Positions 25,820-34,612 of a stretch of DNA of 39,867 nucleotides are shown one piece after another. Source of the DNA: Calditrichota bacterium. Lineage in GTDB: Bacteria > Calditrichota > Calditrichia > Calditrichales > J004. Where the stretch lies: assembly GCA_003696775.1 (NCBI GenBank), contig RFFS01000115.1, forward strand, positions 1-39,867, given 5' to 3'. Positions within the stretch are counted from its first letter, which is position 1, and each line of letters starts with the position of its first letter. A model generated the notes under the pieces. That model ran no database searches. It saw nothing but the letters and a program-made list of their open reading frames with translations, and was not told the origin of the DNA. The position numbers and the translations under genes were made by a program.

Positions 25820-26404
25820 ATGTTTATAAATTGGGCATTACAGGAGATCAATCTTAAAATTGTATATTACGGACCCGGGATGAGCGGTAAAACCAGTAAT
25901 CTGGAATACATCCACTCAAAACTGGACCCTTCGCTTACCGGTGAACTGGTTTCCCTGAAAACCAAAGAAGACCGTACCATCTTTTTTGATTTTATGCAAA
26001 TTGAAGTGGGTAAAATCAAAGGAAAAAAACCGAAATTCAATTTGTACACGGTTCCCGGACAGGTTTATTACGCATCCAGCCGAAAAGTCATTCTGAACGG
26101 TGTCGATGGGATTGTATTCGTGGCTGATTCGCAACCCCACCGGATGGAAGCCAACATCGAGACCCTTCTGGACCTGGAAAGCAACCTGAAAGCGGACGGT
26201 CATTCCCTGGAAAGTTTCCCGTGGGTCATTCAATATAATAAAAGAGACCTGCCGGGCGTGGAGTCCGTGGATGTACTGCAAAAGAAACTGAATTTTTTCG
26301 ACGTGCCTTCCTTTGAAGGTGTGGCGGTGAAAGGGGAAGGTGTGTTCAACACCCTGAAATCCGTCATCAATCTTGTTGTACAAAACGTGCAAGATCAATT
26401 ATAG
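25820..26404 (+). CDS. mglA: MglA-family small GTPase
   Basis: A 194-residue Ras-like GTPase. P-loop GPGMSGKTSNLE, the switch II TVPGQVYYASSRKVILNGVDGIVFVADSQ that marks MglA and replaces the DxAGQ of Ras, and base-recognition QYNKRDLP are all present, so nucleotide binding should be intact. MglA proteins switch cell polarity and control gliding or type IV pili in Myxococcus and Thermus. Last gene of the signalling cluster; a terminator follows directly. Confidence 0.93.
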   Translation: MFINWALQEINLKIVYYGPGMSGKTSNLEYIHSKLDPSLTGELVSLKTKEDRTIFFDFMQIEVGKIKGKKPKFNLYTVPGQVYYASSRKVILNGVDGIVFVADSQPHRMEANIETLLDLESNLKADGHSLESFPWVIQYNKRDLPGVESVDVLQKKLNFFDVPSFEGVAVKGEGVFNTLKSVINLVVQNVQDQL

Positions 26405-26405
26405 C

Positions 26406-26435
26406 TAAGCGGCTGCTTCCGGGCAGCCTTTTTTG
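26406..26435 (+). terminator. Terminator after the MglA gene
   Basis: GGCTGC and GCAGCC pair around TTCCGG and are followed by TTTTTTG; flanking AAGC/CTT may extend the stem. It directly abuts the start of the MFS gene. Confidence 0.75.
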
Positions 26436-26438
26436 TTT

Positions 26439-27758
26439 ATGGTAAACATGTCAAACGCATCCCGGTCCGCCCCAAACAATCGTAAGGAAATCTTTGCCTG
26501 GGCCTTGTATGATTTCGCCAATACCTCTTTCAGCGTTATTGTGGTCACCGTGGTGTTTGCCGTCTATTTTCGAGATTACATTGTTGGTGATACGCCTGTG
26601 CATCTGTTGGGACTGCACAAAAACGCCGGGGACGTTCTGTGGAGCATGGCCGGTTCCTTATCCATGTTTCTGGTGGCAGTTACCAGTCCCTTTCTCGGCG
26701 CCGCGGCCGATTATTCCAACCGTAAAAAACGTTTTGTCTTTTTCTATTCCGTATTATGCATTCTGAGCACGGCCCTGCTATATATGCCCCGACACGGCAT
26801 GATCTGGAGCGCCATGGCGCTGTTTGTTTTGGCGAATTTCGGATTTGAGGGGTCGCTGGTTTTTTATAATGCCTTTTTACCTAAAATCGCCACACAGGAA
26901 ACCATTGGTAAGGTTTCCGGCTCCGGATTCGCCTTTGGCTATGTGGGCGCACTAGTCAGTTTGATGATCGCTTTGTATTACGCCAATCAGGCCAGGGTAT
27001 TGGGGGATATCACCGCCATGGCTCCCTCTTTTATATGGGCGGCGCTTTTCTTTTTTGTCTTTTCGCTTCCCTTTTATTTTTGGGTACACGAACCCCCGTT
27101 GATTATCGAACGGAAAAATATCAACTACGCGCGTATCGGTTGGTTGCGCACGGTGGAAACGGTCAAAAAATTAAAGCATCTTCCCCAGTTAACACGCTTT
27201 TTGGCCGCTTATTTTATTTATATCGACGGGGTGAACACGGTGATGTTTTTCGGCGCCTTGTTCGCCACGCAAACCCTTGGTTTTTCCATGGTGGAAGTGA
27301 TCATCTTTTTTGCGATTACCCAGTTGGCTGCCATGGGCGGCGCATACTTTCTGGGCAGTCTCAGCGACCGCATCGGCCCCAAACCGACGGTCAACATCAC
27401 ATTGTTAATGTGGATTGGAGTGACCATTGGCGCCTTTTTTTCTTATGACGCCGTTACCTTTTATATCGTGGGCATGATCGCCGGCGCGGCCATGGGCGCT
27501 TCGCAGGCGGCCAGCCGTGTATTAATGGCCCATTTTATCCCCTCCGGCATGGAAGCGGAGTTTTACGGTTTTTATGCCATGATGGGGAAATTTTCCGCTA
27601 TTCTCGGTCCGCTGGTTTTTGGATTTATTTCCGGTACCACCGGTTCCCAACGTTTGGCGGTCTTATCCATTTCGCTCTTTTTTATAACCGGCTATTTACT
27701 GTTAAGGCGTGTGGATACACGCGTCGATTATAAGTCTATCAAGCTCTCATCCGTGTAG
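26439..27758 (+). CDS. MFS transporter of the UMF1 / Atg22-like family
   Basis: About 439 residues with roughly 12 hydrophobic segments. The opening KEIFAWALYDFANTSFSVIVVTVVFAVYFRDYIV and the loop FLGAAADYSNRKKRFVFFY match the UMF1 branch of the major facilitator superfamily, related to fungal Atg22 vacuolar amino acid exporters. Bacterial substrates are unknown. Possible starts are ATG 26439 or ATG 26448; no strong ribosome site distinguishes them because the terminator of the preceding operon occupies the upstream DNA. Confidence 0.85.
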   Translation: MVNMSNASRSAPNNRKEIFAWALYDFANTSFSVIVVTVVFAVYFRDYIVGDTPVHLLGLHKNAGDVLWSMAGSLSMFLVAVTSPFLGAAADYSNRKKRFVFFYSVLCILSTALLYMPRHGMIWSAMALFVLANFGFEGSLVFYNAFLPKIATQETIGKVSGSGFAFGYVGALVSLMIALYYANQARVLGDITAMAPSFIWAALFFFVFSLPFYFWVHEPPLIIERKNINYARIGWLRTVETVKKLKHLPQLTRFLAAYFIYIDGVNTVMFFGALFATQTLGFSMVEVIIFFAITQLAAMGGAYFLGSLSDRIGPKPTVNITLLMWIGVTIGAFFSYDAVTFYIVGMIAGAAMGASQAASRVLMAHFIPSGMEAEFYGFYAMMGKFSAILGPLVFGFISGTTGSQRLAVLSISLFFITGYLLLRRVDTRVDYKSIKLSSV

Positions 27759-27776
27759 CAGGCGGAAGCCGCCGTC

Positions 27777-28712
27777 ATGAAGAAATTATTGTTAAACCCG
27801 GGTAAAATATTTAAATTCGCGATTCTGTTTGGCGCCCTTTTATACGGCAGTGTGCAGGCCCGAAACAGTGTAACTATGCTGGATGATAAACTGGTTATCC
27901 ACTTTGATGACCGGCATCGGAAACTGGTGAATGAACTGGAACGGGCTACCCGGCAACGGCGCCAAAAAATGTATGCTTTTTTTGACGCCCGCGATACCAC
28001 GCCCGTGCAAATTTATCTGACCCGTTTCGAGGCGACCTATCGGAAGCTGGTGGAAAAAGGGATACCGGAGTGGGCGCAGGCGGTCGCCATTCCCGAGCGA
28101 CGGTTCATTGTAATCAAAGTAACCAACGCGGAAGAAATACGTCGCCTGCCGCAGGTGTTTTTGCATGAGCTGGCCCACGTATATCTGCATGATTACGCGG
28201 TTAGCGCCATACCCGTCTGGCTGCACGAAGGCGTGGCGCAATGGCTGAGCATGGAACAACTTTCCCCGGATGAAAAACTGCGCATCGGAAATGCCCTGGC
28301 TGCTAATCGGCTGATTGACTTTGAAGCCATGGACAGCCTGCTTGCCTTTCCGGCGGGCAAAGCCGGTCTGGCTTACGACCTGGCCTATACCGCGGTGGAA
28401 TTTTTAACCCGTCAATACGGCGTTAGCGGGCTGCGTGGACTGTTGCATCAATGGCAAGCCGGTCAGAGTTATGATGCAAATTTTATGCGGATTGTAGGCC
28501 GGGATTTTATCGATTTTGAAGTGAGCTGGTACGCCTGGCTGGAAAAACAATACCGTTGGATGGTTTTGCTCAACGTGGAAAACCTGGTACTGTTGGCTTT
28601 TGTGGTGTTGTTCGCGCTGGCCCTGGCCAGGCTGAAATGGCGCAATCATAAAAAAAAGGCGCAATGGCAACGGGAAGATCAATTCATGGATGATGAAAAG
28701 GAGCCTGAATAA
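27777..28712 (+). CDS. Membrane-anchored HExxH metallopeptidase (peptidase MA-like)
   Basis: A 311-residue protein. Signal-like segment 12-30 (FKFAILFGALLYGSVQA), an extracytoplasmic domain with HELAHVYLH, then WLHEGVAQWLS, which supplies the downstream Glu of a gluzincin-type zinc site. A C-terminal membrane helix (LLNVENLVLLAFVVLFALALA) is followed by a positively charged tail. This architecture is seen in peptidase-MA-like proteins near polyamine or envelope genes. Substrate unknown. Its TAA overlaps the ATG of the arginine decarboxylase gene by one base. Confidence 0.8.
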   Translation: MKKLLLNPGKIFKFAILFGALLYGSVQARNSVTMLDDKLVIHFDDRHRKLVNELERATRQRRQKMYAFFDARDTTPVQIYLTRFEATYRKLVEKGIPEWAQAVAIPERRFIVIKVTNAEEIRRLPQVFLHELAHVYLHDYAVSAIPVWLHEGVAQWLSMEQLSPDEKLRIGNALAANRLIDFEAMDSLLAFPAGKAGLAYDLAYTAVEFLTRQYGVSGLRGLLHQWQAGQSYDANFMRIVGRDFIDFEVSWYAWLEKQYRWMVLLNVENLVLLAFVVLFALALARLKWRNHKKKAQWQREDQFMDDEKEPE

Positions 28713-29257
28713 TGTATGTACCCAAAAAAATCTTTTTTACACGCGGACTCGGTATTCATAAGGAAAAACTGACCAGTTTCGAGCTGGCATTGCGTAACGC
28801 GGGTATCGCGCCGTTTAACCTGGTGGGCGTGTCCAGTATTTACCCGGCCGGCTGCGTGATCGTCGATCGCGATGAAGGCCTGAGGGAATTGATTCCGGGG
28901 CAAATTGTACACGCCGTGTACAGTAAAATCGAAACCAATGAACCTCATCGTTTGATCGCCTCATCCATAGGCATGGCGCGACCGCGGGATGAAAATGCCT
29001 ACGGCTATCTGAGTGAGCATCACGGCTATGGGGAAACAGAAGAACAATCCGGCAATTACGCCCAAGACCTGGCGGCGGAAATGCTGGCCACCATTCTCGG
29101 TGTGGAGTTTGACCCGGACTCGTCCTGGGATGAGAAACGGCAAATCTGGACCATATCCAATAAAATTGTGGAAACACGCAACATCACCCAGGCCGCGCGC
29201 GGGGACGCTGCCGGACGCTGGACGACGGTTGTTACGGCGGCCATTTTGCTGCCTTAG
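28712..29257 (+). CDS. pdaD: Pyruvoyl-dependent arginine decarboxylase
   Basis: A 181-residue proenzyme converting arginine to agmatine and CO2. The self-cleavage site is visible as VGVSSIYPAG (Ser41-Ser42), Ser42 becoming the pyruvoyl group, as in the Methanocaldococcus enzyme. FFTRGLG at the N-terminus and ARPRDENAYGYLSEHHGYGET are family features. AAAAGGAG precedes the start. With the agmatinase immediately downstream, it forms a short route to putrescine without PLP. Confidence 0.93.
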   Translation: MYVPKKIFFTRGLGIHKEKLTSFELALRNAGIAPFNLVGVSSIYPAGCVIVDRDEGLRELIPGQIVHAVYSKIETNEPHRLIASSIGMARPRDENAYGYLSEHHGYGETEEQSGNYAQDLAAEMLATILGVEFDPDSSWDEKRQIWTISNKIVETRNITQAARGDAAGRWTTVVTAAILLP

Positions 29258-29269
29258 GATATGCGCGCC

Positions 29270-30124
29270 ATGTCTGCCTTTTTTTTAGGGGAAGAAACCC
29301 GCGATACAAGCTATGAACAGGCGCGGGCGGTTGTACTGCCGATACCGTACGAAAAAACAACCAGTTACGGTAGCGGGACGGCGCGAGGGCCCCAAGCTAT
29401 TATCGAAGCCTCTGCTTACGTGGAACTTTATGATGAGGTGTATGAGACCGAAGTCTGGCGGCAGGGTATTTATACCGATACCGCGCCGGTTTTTACCGGT
29501 GAGACCGAACAGGATTTTGATATCCTTGCCGACCGTGTGGACAAGCATTTGAAAAATGGAAAATTCGTCGTTTCCCTGGGCGGGGAACACGCCATAAGCT
29601 ATCCACTGGTTAAAGCTTTTCGGCATCACTATCCGGATTTGACGGTCATCCAGTTTGACGCCCATTCCGATTTGAGAGACAGCTATGAGGGCAGCATCTA
29701 TTCTCACGCCTCGGTAATGAAGCGGCTTTACGACAGCGGTATAGCATTCCGGCAAATCGGCATCCGTTCCCAATGCGTGGAAGAAGCGCGGTTGATACGC
29801 GAGCAGAACCTGGCCACATTGTACGCACACCATACGCAGAGCCACTGGCGTGATTTCCTTTCGGATATCCGTGGCAATGTCTATATTACCTTTGATGTGG
29901 ATTTTTGGGACCCGTCCCTGATGCCCGCCACCGGCACTCCGGAACCCGGCGGATTTTTTTGGGATGAAACCATGGCCATGTTGGCCTTCATCTTTAGCCG
30001 TGCCCGGGTGGTGGGGTGTGATGTGGTGGAACTTAGTCCGGTGGCGGATTGGCACCACCCGGATTTTACCACCGCCAAACTGGTATATAAAATGATCACT
30101 CTAAAACTGAAAGACTCACTGTAA
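29270..30124 (+). CDS. speB: Agmatinase
   Basis: A 284-residue ureohydrolase splitting agmatine into putrescine and urea. The binuclear manganese ligands are in GGEHAIS (H107), QFDAHSDLRD (D130, H132, D134) and TFDVDFWDPSLMPATGTPEPGG. The TGTPEPGG segment separates agmatinases from arginases. Start uncertain: ATG at 29261 has AGGA only 1 base upstream, whereas ATG at 29270 has it 10 bases upstream, so I prefer 29270. The stop overlaps the GH57 gene by one base. Confidence 0.93.
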   Translation: MSAFFLGEETRDTSYEQARAVVLPIPYEKTTSYGSGTARGPQAIIEASAYVELYDEVYETEVWRQGIYTDTAPVFTGETEQDFDILADRVDKHLKNGKFVVSLGGEHAISYPLVKAFRHHYPDLTVIQFDAHSDLRDSYEGSIYSHASVMKRLYDSGIAFRQIGIRSQCVEEARLIREQNLATLYAHHTQSHWRDFLSDIRGNVYITFDVDFWDPSLMPATGTPEPGGFFWDETMAMLAFIFSRARVVGCDVVELSPVADWHHPDFTTAKLVYKMITLKLKDSL

Positions 30125-32250
30125 TGAAACGTGTTAAATTTATCTTCGGTATCCATAATCATCAGCCGGTGGGCAACTTCGATTTTGTTTTTGAAGAAGC
30201 GTATCAAAAATCCTACCTGCCATTTTTGGAGGTGCTGGAACGTCATCCCAAAATAAAAATGGCCATCCATTTCACGGGTATTTTATTGGACTGGCTGGAA
30301 GAACATCATCCCGAATTGTTGGAACTGGTGCGTAAATTGTGCGACCGCGGCCAGTTGGAAGTGATGAGCGGCGCCTATTACGAACCGATAATCTCTGTCA
30401 TTCCGCCCAAAGACCGGGTGGGCCAGATAAACAAGCTAACCCGTCGCGTCAAGGAACTATTTGGTTACGACGCCGGCGGCATGTGGCTGGCGGAACGGGT
30501 TTGGGAACCTACCCTGCCCACCACGCTGGAAGAAGCCGGCATGCGTTATACGGTGGTGGATGATACCCACTTTAAATATGCCGGTTTAAAAGATGAAGAC
30601 CTGACCGGCTATTACGTCACGGAAGATTTGGGGCATGAGACCAAACTATTTCCCATCAGTAAAGACCTGCGCTATACCATTCCTTTTCAGGAGCCGCATG
30701 CGACTATTGATGTGTTACGGTCGCTGGCCACGGAAGAGGGCAACCATGTACTGGTTTTTGCCGATGACGGTGAAAAGTTCGGCGTTTGGCCGGATACCTA
30801 TAAACATGTTTATGAAAACGGCTGGTTGGAACGCTTTTTTTGTGCCCTGGAAGAAAACCTGGACTGGATTGAAATGACCACTTTCGACAAGGTGGCCGAA
30901 ACTCTTCCGCCCAGGGGGATGGTCTATTTGCCCACGGCTTCCTACGCGGAAATGATGCATTGGGCACTTTTCCAAAAAACATACAAAGCCTATGAAGATT
31001 TTGAACATTACCTCAAAGACCATAATATGTATGATGATGTGGGCATTTTTGTGCGCGGCGGCTTTTGGCGGAATTTTATGACCAAGTATCCGGAAATCAA
31101 CATCATGCATAAAAAGATGTTGCGGGTAAGCGATAAACTGTGGGCTTACCGTGACAAACATCCCGATGTAGGTCCGGAAGCTTTTGACGCCCTGTGGGCC
31201 GGACAATGCAACTGCCCCTATTGGCATGGCGTTTTCGGCGGATTATATTTAAGCCATTTACGGTTTGCCATTTTTCAGAACCTGATCCGCGCGGAAAACA
31301 TCATCAGCCGGGAAGACCCGTCGGTGTTAACGCCTTATGAAGAAACGGATTTTGATAAAGACAGCCTGCCGGAGGTGTTGATGGAAACACCGGTTCATGA
31401 TGTCTATCTTAAACCCGATGAAGGCGGCATGATCATTGAATATGATTTTAAACCCTGTGAAAAAAATCTGTTGGATACCATGAGCCGTCGCCCGGAAGGC
31501 TACCATGGGCACCTGGCCGAAGCGAAGGTGGTCGGAACGGAAGAAGCCGCTTCCGATGGTACCGCCAGCATTCACGACCTGGTGTTGGCCAAGGAACCGG
31601 GACTGGAAAAATATCTGATATACGACGATTACGAACGGAAGGCGCTTATCGATCACTTTTTTACACCGGATACCGATTGTGCCGCCTTTTATGCCGGCAC
31701 ATGGCAGGAAAGCGGCGATTTTGTAAAAGGAAAGTACGAGGTAACCGCCCATGCCGTGCGCGATGATGCCATTGAGGTAACCTTAACACGGAACGGCCGG
31801 GTGAACGGTCAGTCGGTGCGTGTGGCCAAAACAATTATCGTTCGTCGCGACACGGGCCTTTTGGATATCCGCTACCAAATTACCAATCTTTCCGGGCAGC
31901 CGCTCAACACGTTGTTTGCCGTGGAATTCAATTACGGCTTACAGGCCGGTCATGCCGATGACCGTTATTATTATCTCGAAAGCGGCAAGCCGGATGACCC
32001 CTATCTGGATAGTGTGGGCTCCTTGGAGGCTCAATCGTTTGTCGGCCTGCGCGATGAATATATGCGTATCGATATCCGTTTGGAAGCGGAAAATACGGAT
32101 GCGTGGTGGCGCTGTCCTGTGGAAACCATATCCCTTTCCGAGGCGGGCTTTGAGCGCGTCTATCAAAGTTCGGCGGTTATGCCTGTATGGCGATTAAATC
32201 TTGAAAAGGAGATCATCCTGACCTTGCGCCAAAAGGTGGAGAAAATCTAA
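30124..32250 (+). CDS. GH57 4-alpha-glucanotransferase / alpha-amylase
   Basis: A 708-residue cytoplasmic enzyme without signal peptide. GH57 motifs: FGIHNHQPVGNFD, SGAYYEPIISVIPP, the nucleophile Glu124 in MWLAERVWEP, and the acid Asp in VFADDGEKFGVWP (about residue 214). These positions match those of the Thermococcus litoralis 4-alpha-glucanotransferase. The C-terminal half corresponds to the DUF1925/DUF1926 beta domains of that subfamily. It would transfer or hydrolyse alpha-1,4-glucan, probably storage glycogen or maltodextrin. Subfamily is clear; transferase against hydrolase activity is not. Confidence 0.9.
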   Translation: MKRVKFIFGIHNHQPVGNFDFVFEEAYQKSYLPFLEVLERHPKIKMAIHFTGILLDWLEEHHPELLELVRKLCDRGQLEVMSGAYYEPIISVIPPKDRVGQINKLTRRVKELFGYDAGGMWLAERVWEPTLPTTLEEAGMRYTVVDDTHFKYAGLKDEDLTGYYVTEDLGHETKLFPISKDLRYTIPFQEPHATIDVLRSLATEEGNHVLVFADDGEKFGVWPDTYKHVYENGWLERFFCALEENLDWIEMTTFDKVAETLPPRGMVYLPTASYAEMMHWALFQKTYKAYEDFEHYLKDHNMYDDVGIFVRGGFWRNFMTKYPEINIMHKKMLRVSDKLWAYRDKHPDVGPEAFDALWAGQCNCPYWHGVFGGLYLSHLRFAIFQNLIRAENIISREDPSVLTPYEETDFDKDSLPEVLMETPVHDVYLKPDEGGMIIEYDFKPCEKNLLDTMSRRPEGYHGHLAEAKVVGTEEAASDGTASIHDLVLAKEPGLEKYLIYDDYERKALIDHFFTPDTDCAAFYAGTWQESGDFVKGKYEVTAHAVRDDAIEVTLTRNGRVNGQSVRVAKTIIVRRDTGLLDIRYQITNLSGQPLNTLFAVEFNYGLQAGHADDRYYYLESGKPDDPYLDSVGSLEAQSFVGLRDEYMRIDIRLEAENTDAWWRCPVETISLSEAGFERVYQSSAVMPVWRLNLEKEIILTLRQKVEKI

Positions 32251-33864
32251 ATGCGTAAAAATTTACTGTTTTATTTTCTGATTTTATTTTCACTGTTCAG
32301 TTCCTATCAACTTTATAAAACCTATCCCCTTTGGGCCCTGCCTTCCTTTGATGACGACGCCGCGCGGGAAGTGAAAAAATTGCAGGAAGTGGTCGCTCTG
32401 ACCAACGCCTATTATGTGGATACCCTGGATTGGAAGAAAACCATTACCAAGGGCATCGAAGGGATGTTGTCATCGATGGACCCCCACAGCCACTACTTTT
32501 CCGCGGAGGAGGGCAAAGCCAACGACGAGCGCTTCGACGCCCGTTATCAGGGCGTGGGCATCGAGTTTGATATTTTGGATGAAAAAATCACTGTTATCGC
32601 GGTCATCCCCGGCGCGCCGGCCCAAAAGGCCGGTTTGCAAAGCGGCGACCGAATTGTGGAAATAGAGGGTAAAAACGCGGTGGGACTAAAAAGGGATGAA
32701 GTACCGCGTCTGTTAAAAGGCCCAAAAGGCAGCAGCGTGAAAGTCGGCGTGGAGCGGATTGGATACGATGAATTGTTGTATTTTACCATTGACCGGGATG
32801 AAATACCGATCTTTACAATCAACACGTGGTTTATGGCCAACGACACAACCGGCTATGTGTGGGTCAATCGTTTCGCCGCCACCACCACGGATGAATTGGA
32901 AAGCGCTCTGGTTCGTCTGGAACGAAAAGGGATGAAACAACTTGTCCTGGATTTGCGTGGCAATGGCGGCGGTTATCTGAGCGAAGCGGTAAAAATGGTG
33001 GCCAAGTTTGTCAACGGCCATGAGCTGGTGGTTTATACCCGCGGACGCCGTGATGAAAACAACCGGGAGTATTTTACGGATGATTACGGCCCGGCGCATA
33101 CCCGGGATATTCCGTTGGTGGTCTTAATCAATCAGGCGTCGGCCAGCGCTTCGGAAATTGTGTCCGGCGCCTTGCAGGATTACGATCGCGCACTGATAAC
33201 CGGTGAGCATAGTTTTGGCAAGGGCCTGGTGCAAAATGAGTTCAATTTAACGGACGGTGCGCGGTTGCGTTTAACGGTTTCCAAATATTATACACCCAGC
33301 GGCCGCCTGATCCAGCGATCTTACAAGGATAAATCGGTGAAGGATTATTTTAAGGATGCTTACGATACAACCGGAGCGGTCTATGATTCCACCGGACGGC
33401 CCAAATTCCGTACACGGATGGGACGTATCGTCTATGGCGGCGGAGGGATTATGCCGGATCATCTGCAAAAACTGACTACCGTTTCACGCTATTCGGAATT
33501 TACACAAAAACTATTGACCAAACGCATCTTCTTCTTATTTGCTACGGATTATGTTTATCGCCATAAATCTTCCCTGGACGATGCGGAAAGGTTTTACGCC
33601 GCGTTTCGTTTGAATAAGGCCGAGTGGCAACGCTTTAAACGGTTGGTGAAAAAGCAGGGATTGTCCCCCGATGCCGGTCAGTTGGAGAAGGATCGCCGTT
33701 TTTTGGAAAATCGGATTAAGGCAGCCATTGCGCGGAATCTGTGGTCTGAAAAAGGCTACTGGCGGGTTATACTGGAATATGACAATCAATATGATACAGC
33801 GTTAACCCTGTTCCCGGAATATCAGGAATTAGTTAAAAAGCGTGGCACAACCCATAAAAATTAG
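32251..33864 (+). CDS. S41 C-terminal processing peptidase
   Basis: A 537-residue periplasmic serine protease anchored by an N-terminal membrane segment (LLFYFLILFSLFSSYQL). A PDZ domain lies at about residues 98-175 (GVGIEFDILDEKITVIAVIPGAPAQKAGLQSGDRIVEI), and the protease core has DLRGNGGGYLSEAV, catalytic Ser301 in NQASASASEIVSG and Lys324 in HSFGKGLVQ. The 150-residue C-terminal extension after MPDHLQKL is helical and charged. It trims C-termini of envelope proteins; it starts on the base after the GH57 stop. Confidence 0.92.
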   Translation: MRKNLLFYFLILFSLFSSYQLYKTYPLWALPSFDDDAAREVKKLQEVVALTNAYYVDTLDWKKTITKGIEGMLSSMDPHSHYFSAEEGKANDERFDARYQGVGIEFDILDEKITVIAVIPGAPAQKAGLQSGDRIVEIEGKNAVGLKRDEVPRLLKGPKGSSVKVGVERIGYDELLYFTIDRDEIPIFTINTWFMANDTTGYVWVNRFAATTTDELESALVRLERKGMKQLVLDLRGNGGGYLSEAVKMVAKFVNGHELVVYTRGRRDENNREYFTDDYGPAHTRDIPLVVLINQASASASEIVSGALQDYDRALITGEHSFGKGLVQNEFNLTDGARLRLTVSKYYTPSGRLIQRSYKDKSVKDYFKDAYDTTGAVYDSTGRPKFRTRMGRIVYGGGGIMPDHLQKLTTVSRYSEFTQKLLTKRIFFLFATDYVYRHKSSLDDAERFYAAFRLNKAEWQRFKRLVKKQGLSPDAGQLEKDRRFLENRIKAAIARNLWSEKGYWRVILEYDNQYDTALTLFPEYQELVKKRGTTHKN

Positions 33865-33865
33865 A

Positions 33866-33894
33866 TTGACTTTATAGGGCTAAAATCTTATACT
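33866..33894 (+). promoter_or_regulatory. Consensus sigma-70-type promoter of the ExbB-TonB operon
   Basis: TTGACT (33866-33871), 17 bases, TATACT (33889-33894), followed by a 5' untranslated stretch of about 65 bases and TTAGGAG before the ExbB-like gene. Both boxes are 5/6 matches with ideal spacing. Confidence 0.8.
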
Positions 33895-33966
33895 TGATTT
33901 TCATTAGAAATCTAACTCGCCCGTAAAATTCAAAAAATCATCATTAATTAGTTAGGAGTATATAGT

Positions 33967-34590
33967 ATGGCAGGATTGGTTGAGCTCTTTAATAAGGGTG
34001 GCGTGTTTATGTGGCCTATTCTGGTTCTTTTCATTATCGGATTGGGATTTGTCATTGAACGTTTTATTACCCTCACCCGTGCTTCGGTAAACACACGTAA
34101 ATTCCTGGCTCGTTTGCATAATGCCTTGCAAGAAGGTGGTGTGGAAGGCGCCGCCGCTGTATGTGAACAAACCCCCGGCCCTGTTGCCGCTATTTTACAC
34201 GCCGGTCTGGCCCGCGCGGATAAAGGGTTGGAAAGCGTGGAAAAATCCATCGCTAACGCCGGTTCCATTGAGATGGCCTTTCTTGAGCGTGGTATGACCG
34301 TACTGTCAACGGTTATCGTTTTGGCGCCGATGCTCGGTTTTACCGGTACGGTTGCCGGTATGGTGGGCGCGTTCGAAGCTATTAAAAAAGCCAACGATAT
34401 TTCCCCCGCCGTTGTGGCCGGTGGTATTTCCGAAGCATTGTTAACCACTTTGTTTGGTCTGGTTGTGGCTATGATCATACAGGTGTTCTATAACTATTTT
34501 ACTTCCCGTATCGACAAACTGATCATCGATATGGAAGAAAGTTCCGTGGAGTTGATGGACGCCCTGGTAGATTTGGAACATAAAAAGTAA
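33967..34590 (+). CDS. MotA/TolQ/ExbB proton-channel family protein
   Basis: A 207-residue inner-membrane protein with three hydrophobic segments (about 14-32, 112-138, 150-172). The region GLARADKGLESVEKSIANAGSIEMAFLERGMTVLSTVIVLAPMLGFTGTVAGMVGAFEAI is the ExbB/TolQ signature. It forms the proton channel that powers TonB together with ExbD. First gene of a four-gene operon. Confidence 0.93.
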   Translation: MAGLVELFNKGGVFMWPILVLFIIGLGFVIERFITLTRASVNTRKFLARLHNALQEGGVEGAAAVCEQTPGPVAAILHAGLARADKGLESVEKSIANAGSIEMAFLERGMTVLSTVIVLAPMLGFTGTVAGMVGAFEAIKKANDISPAVVAGGISEALLTTLFGLVVAMIIQVFYNYFTSRIDKLIIDMEESSVELMDALVDLEHKK

Positions 34591-34612
34591 TACAGCAGAA
34601 AAGGCCTATCTT

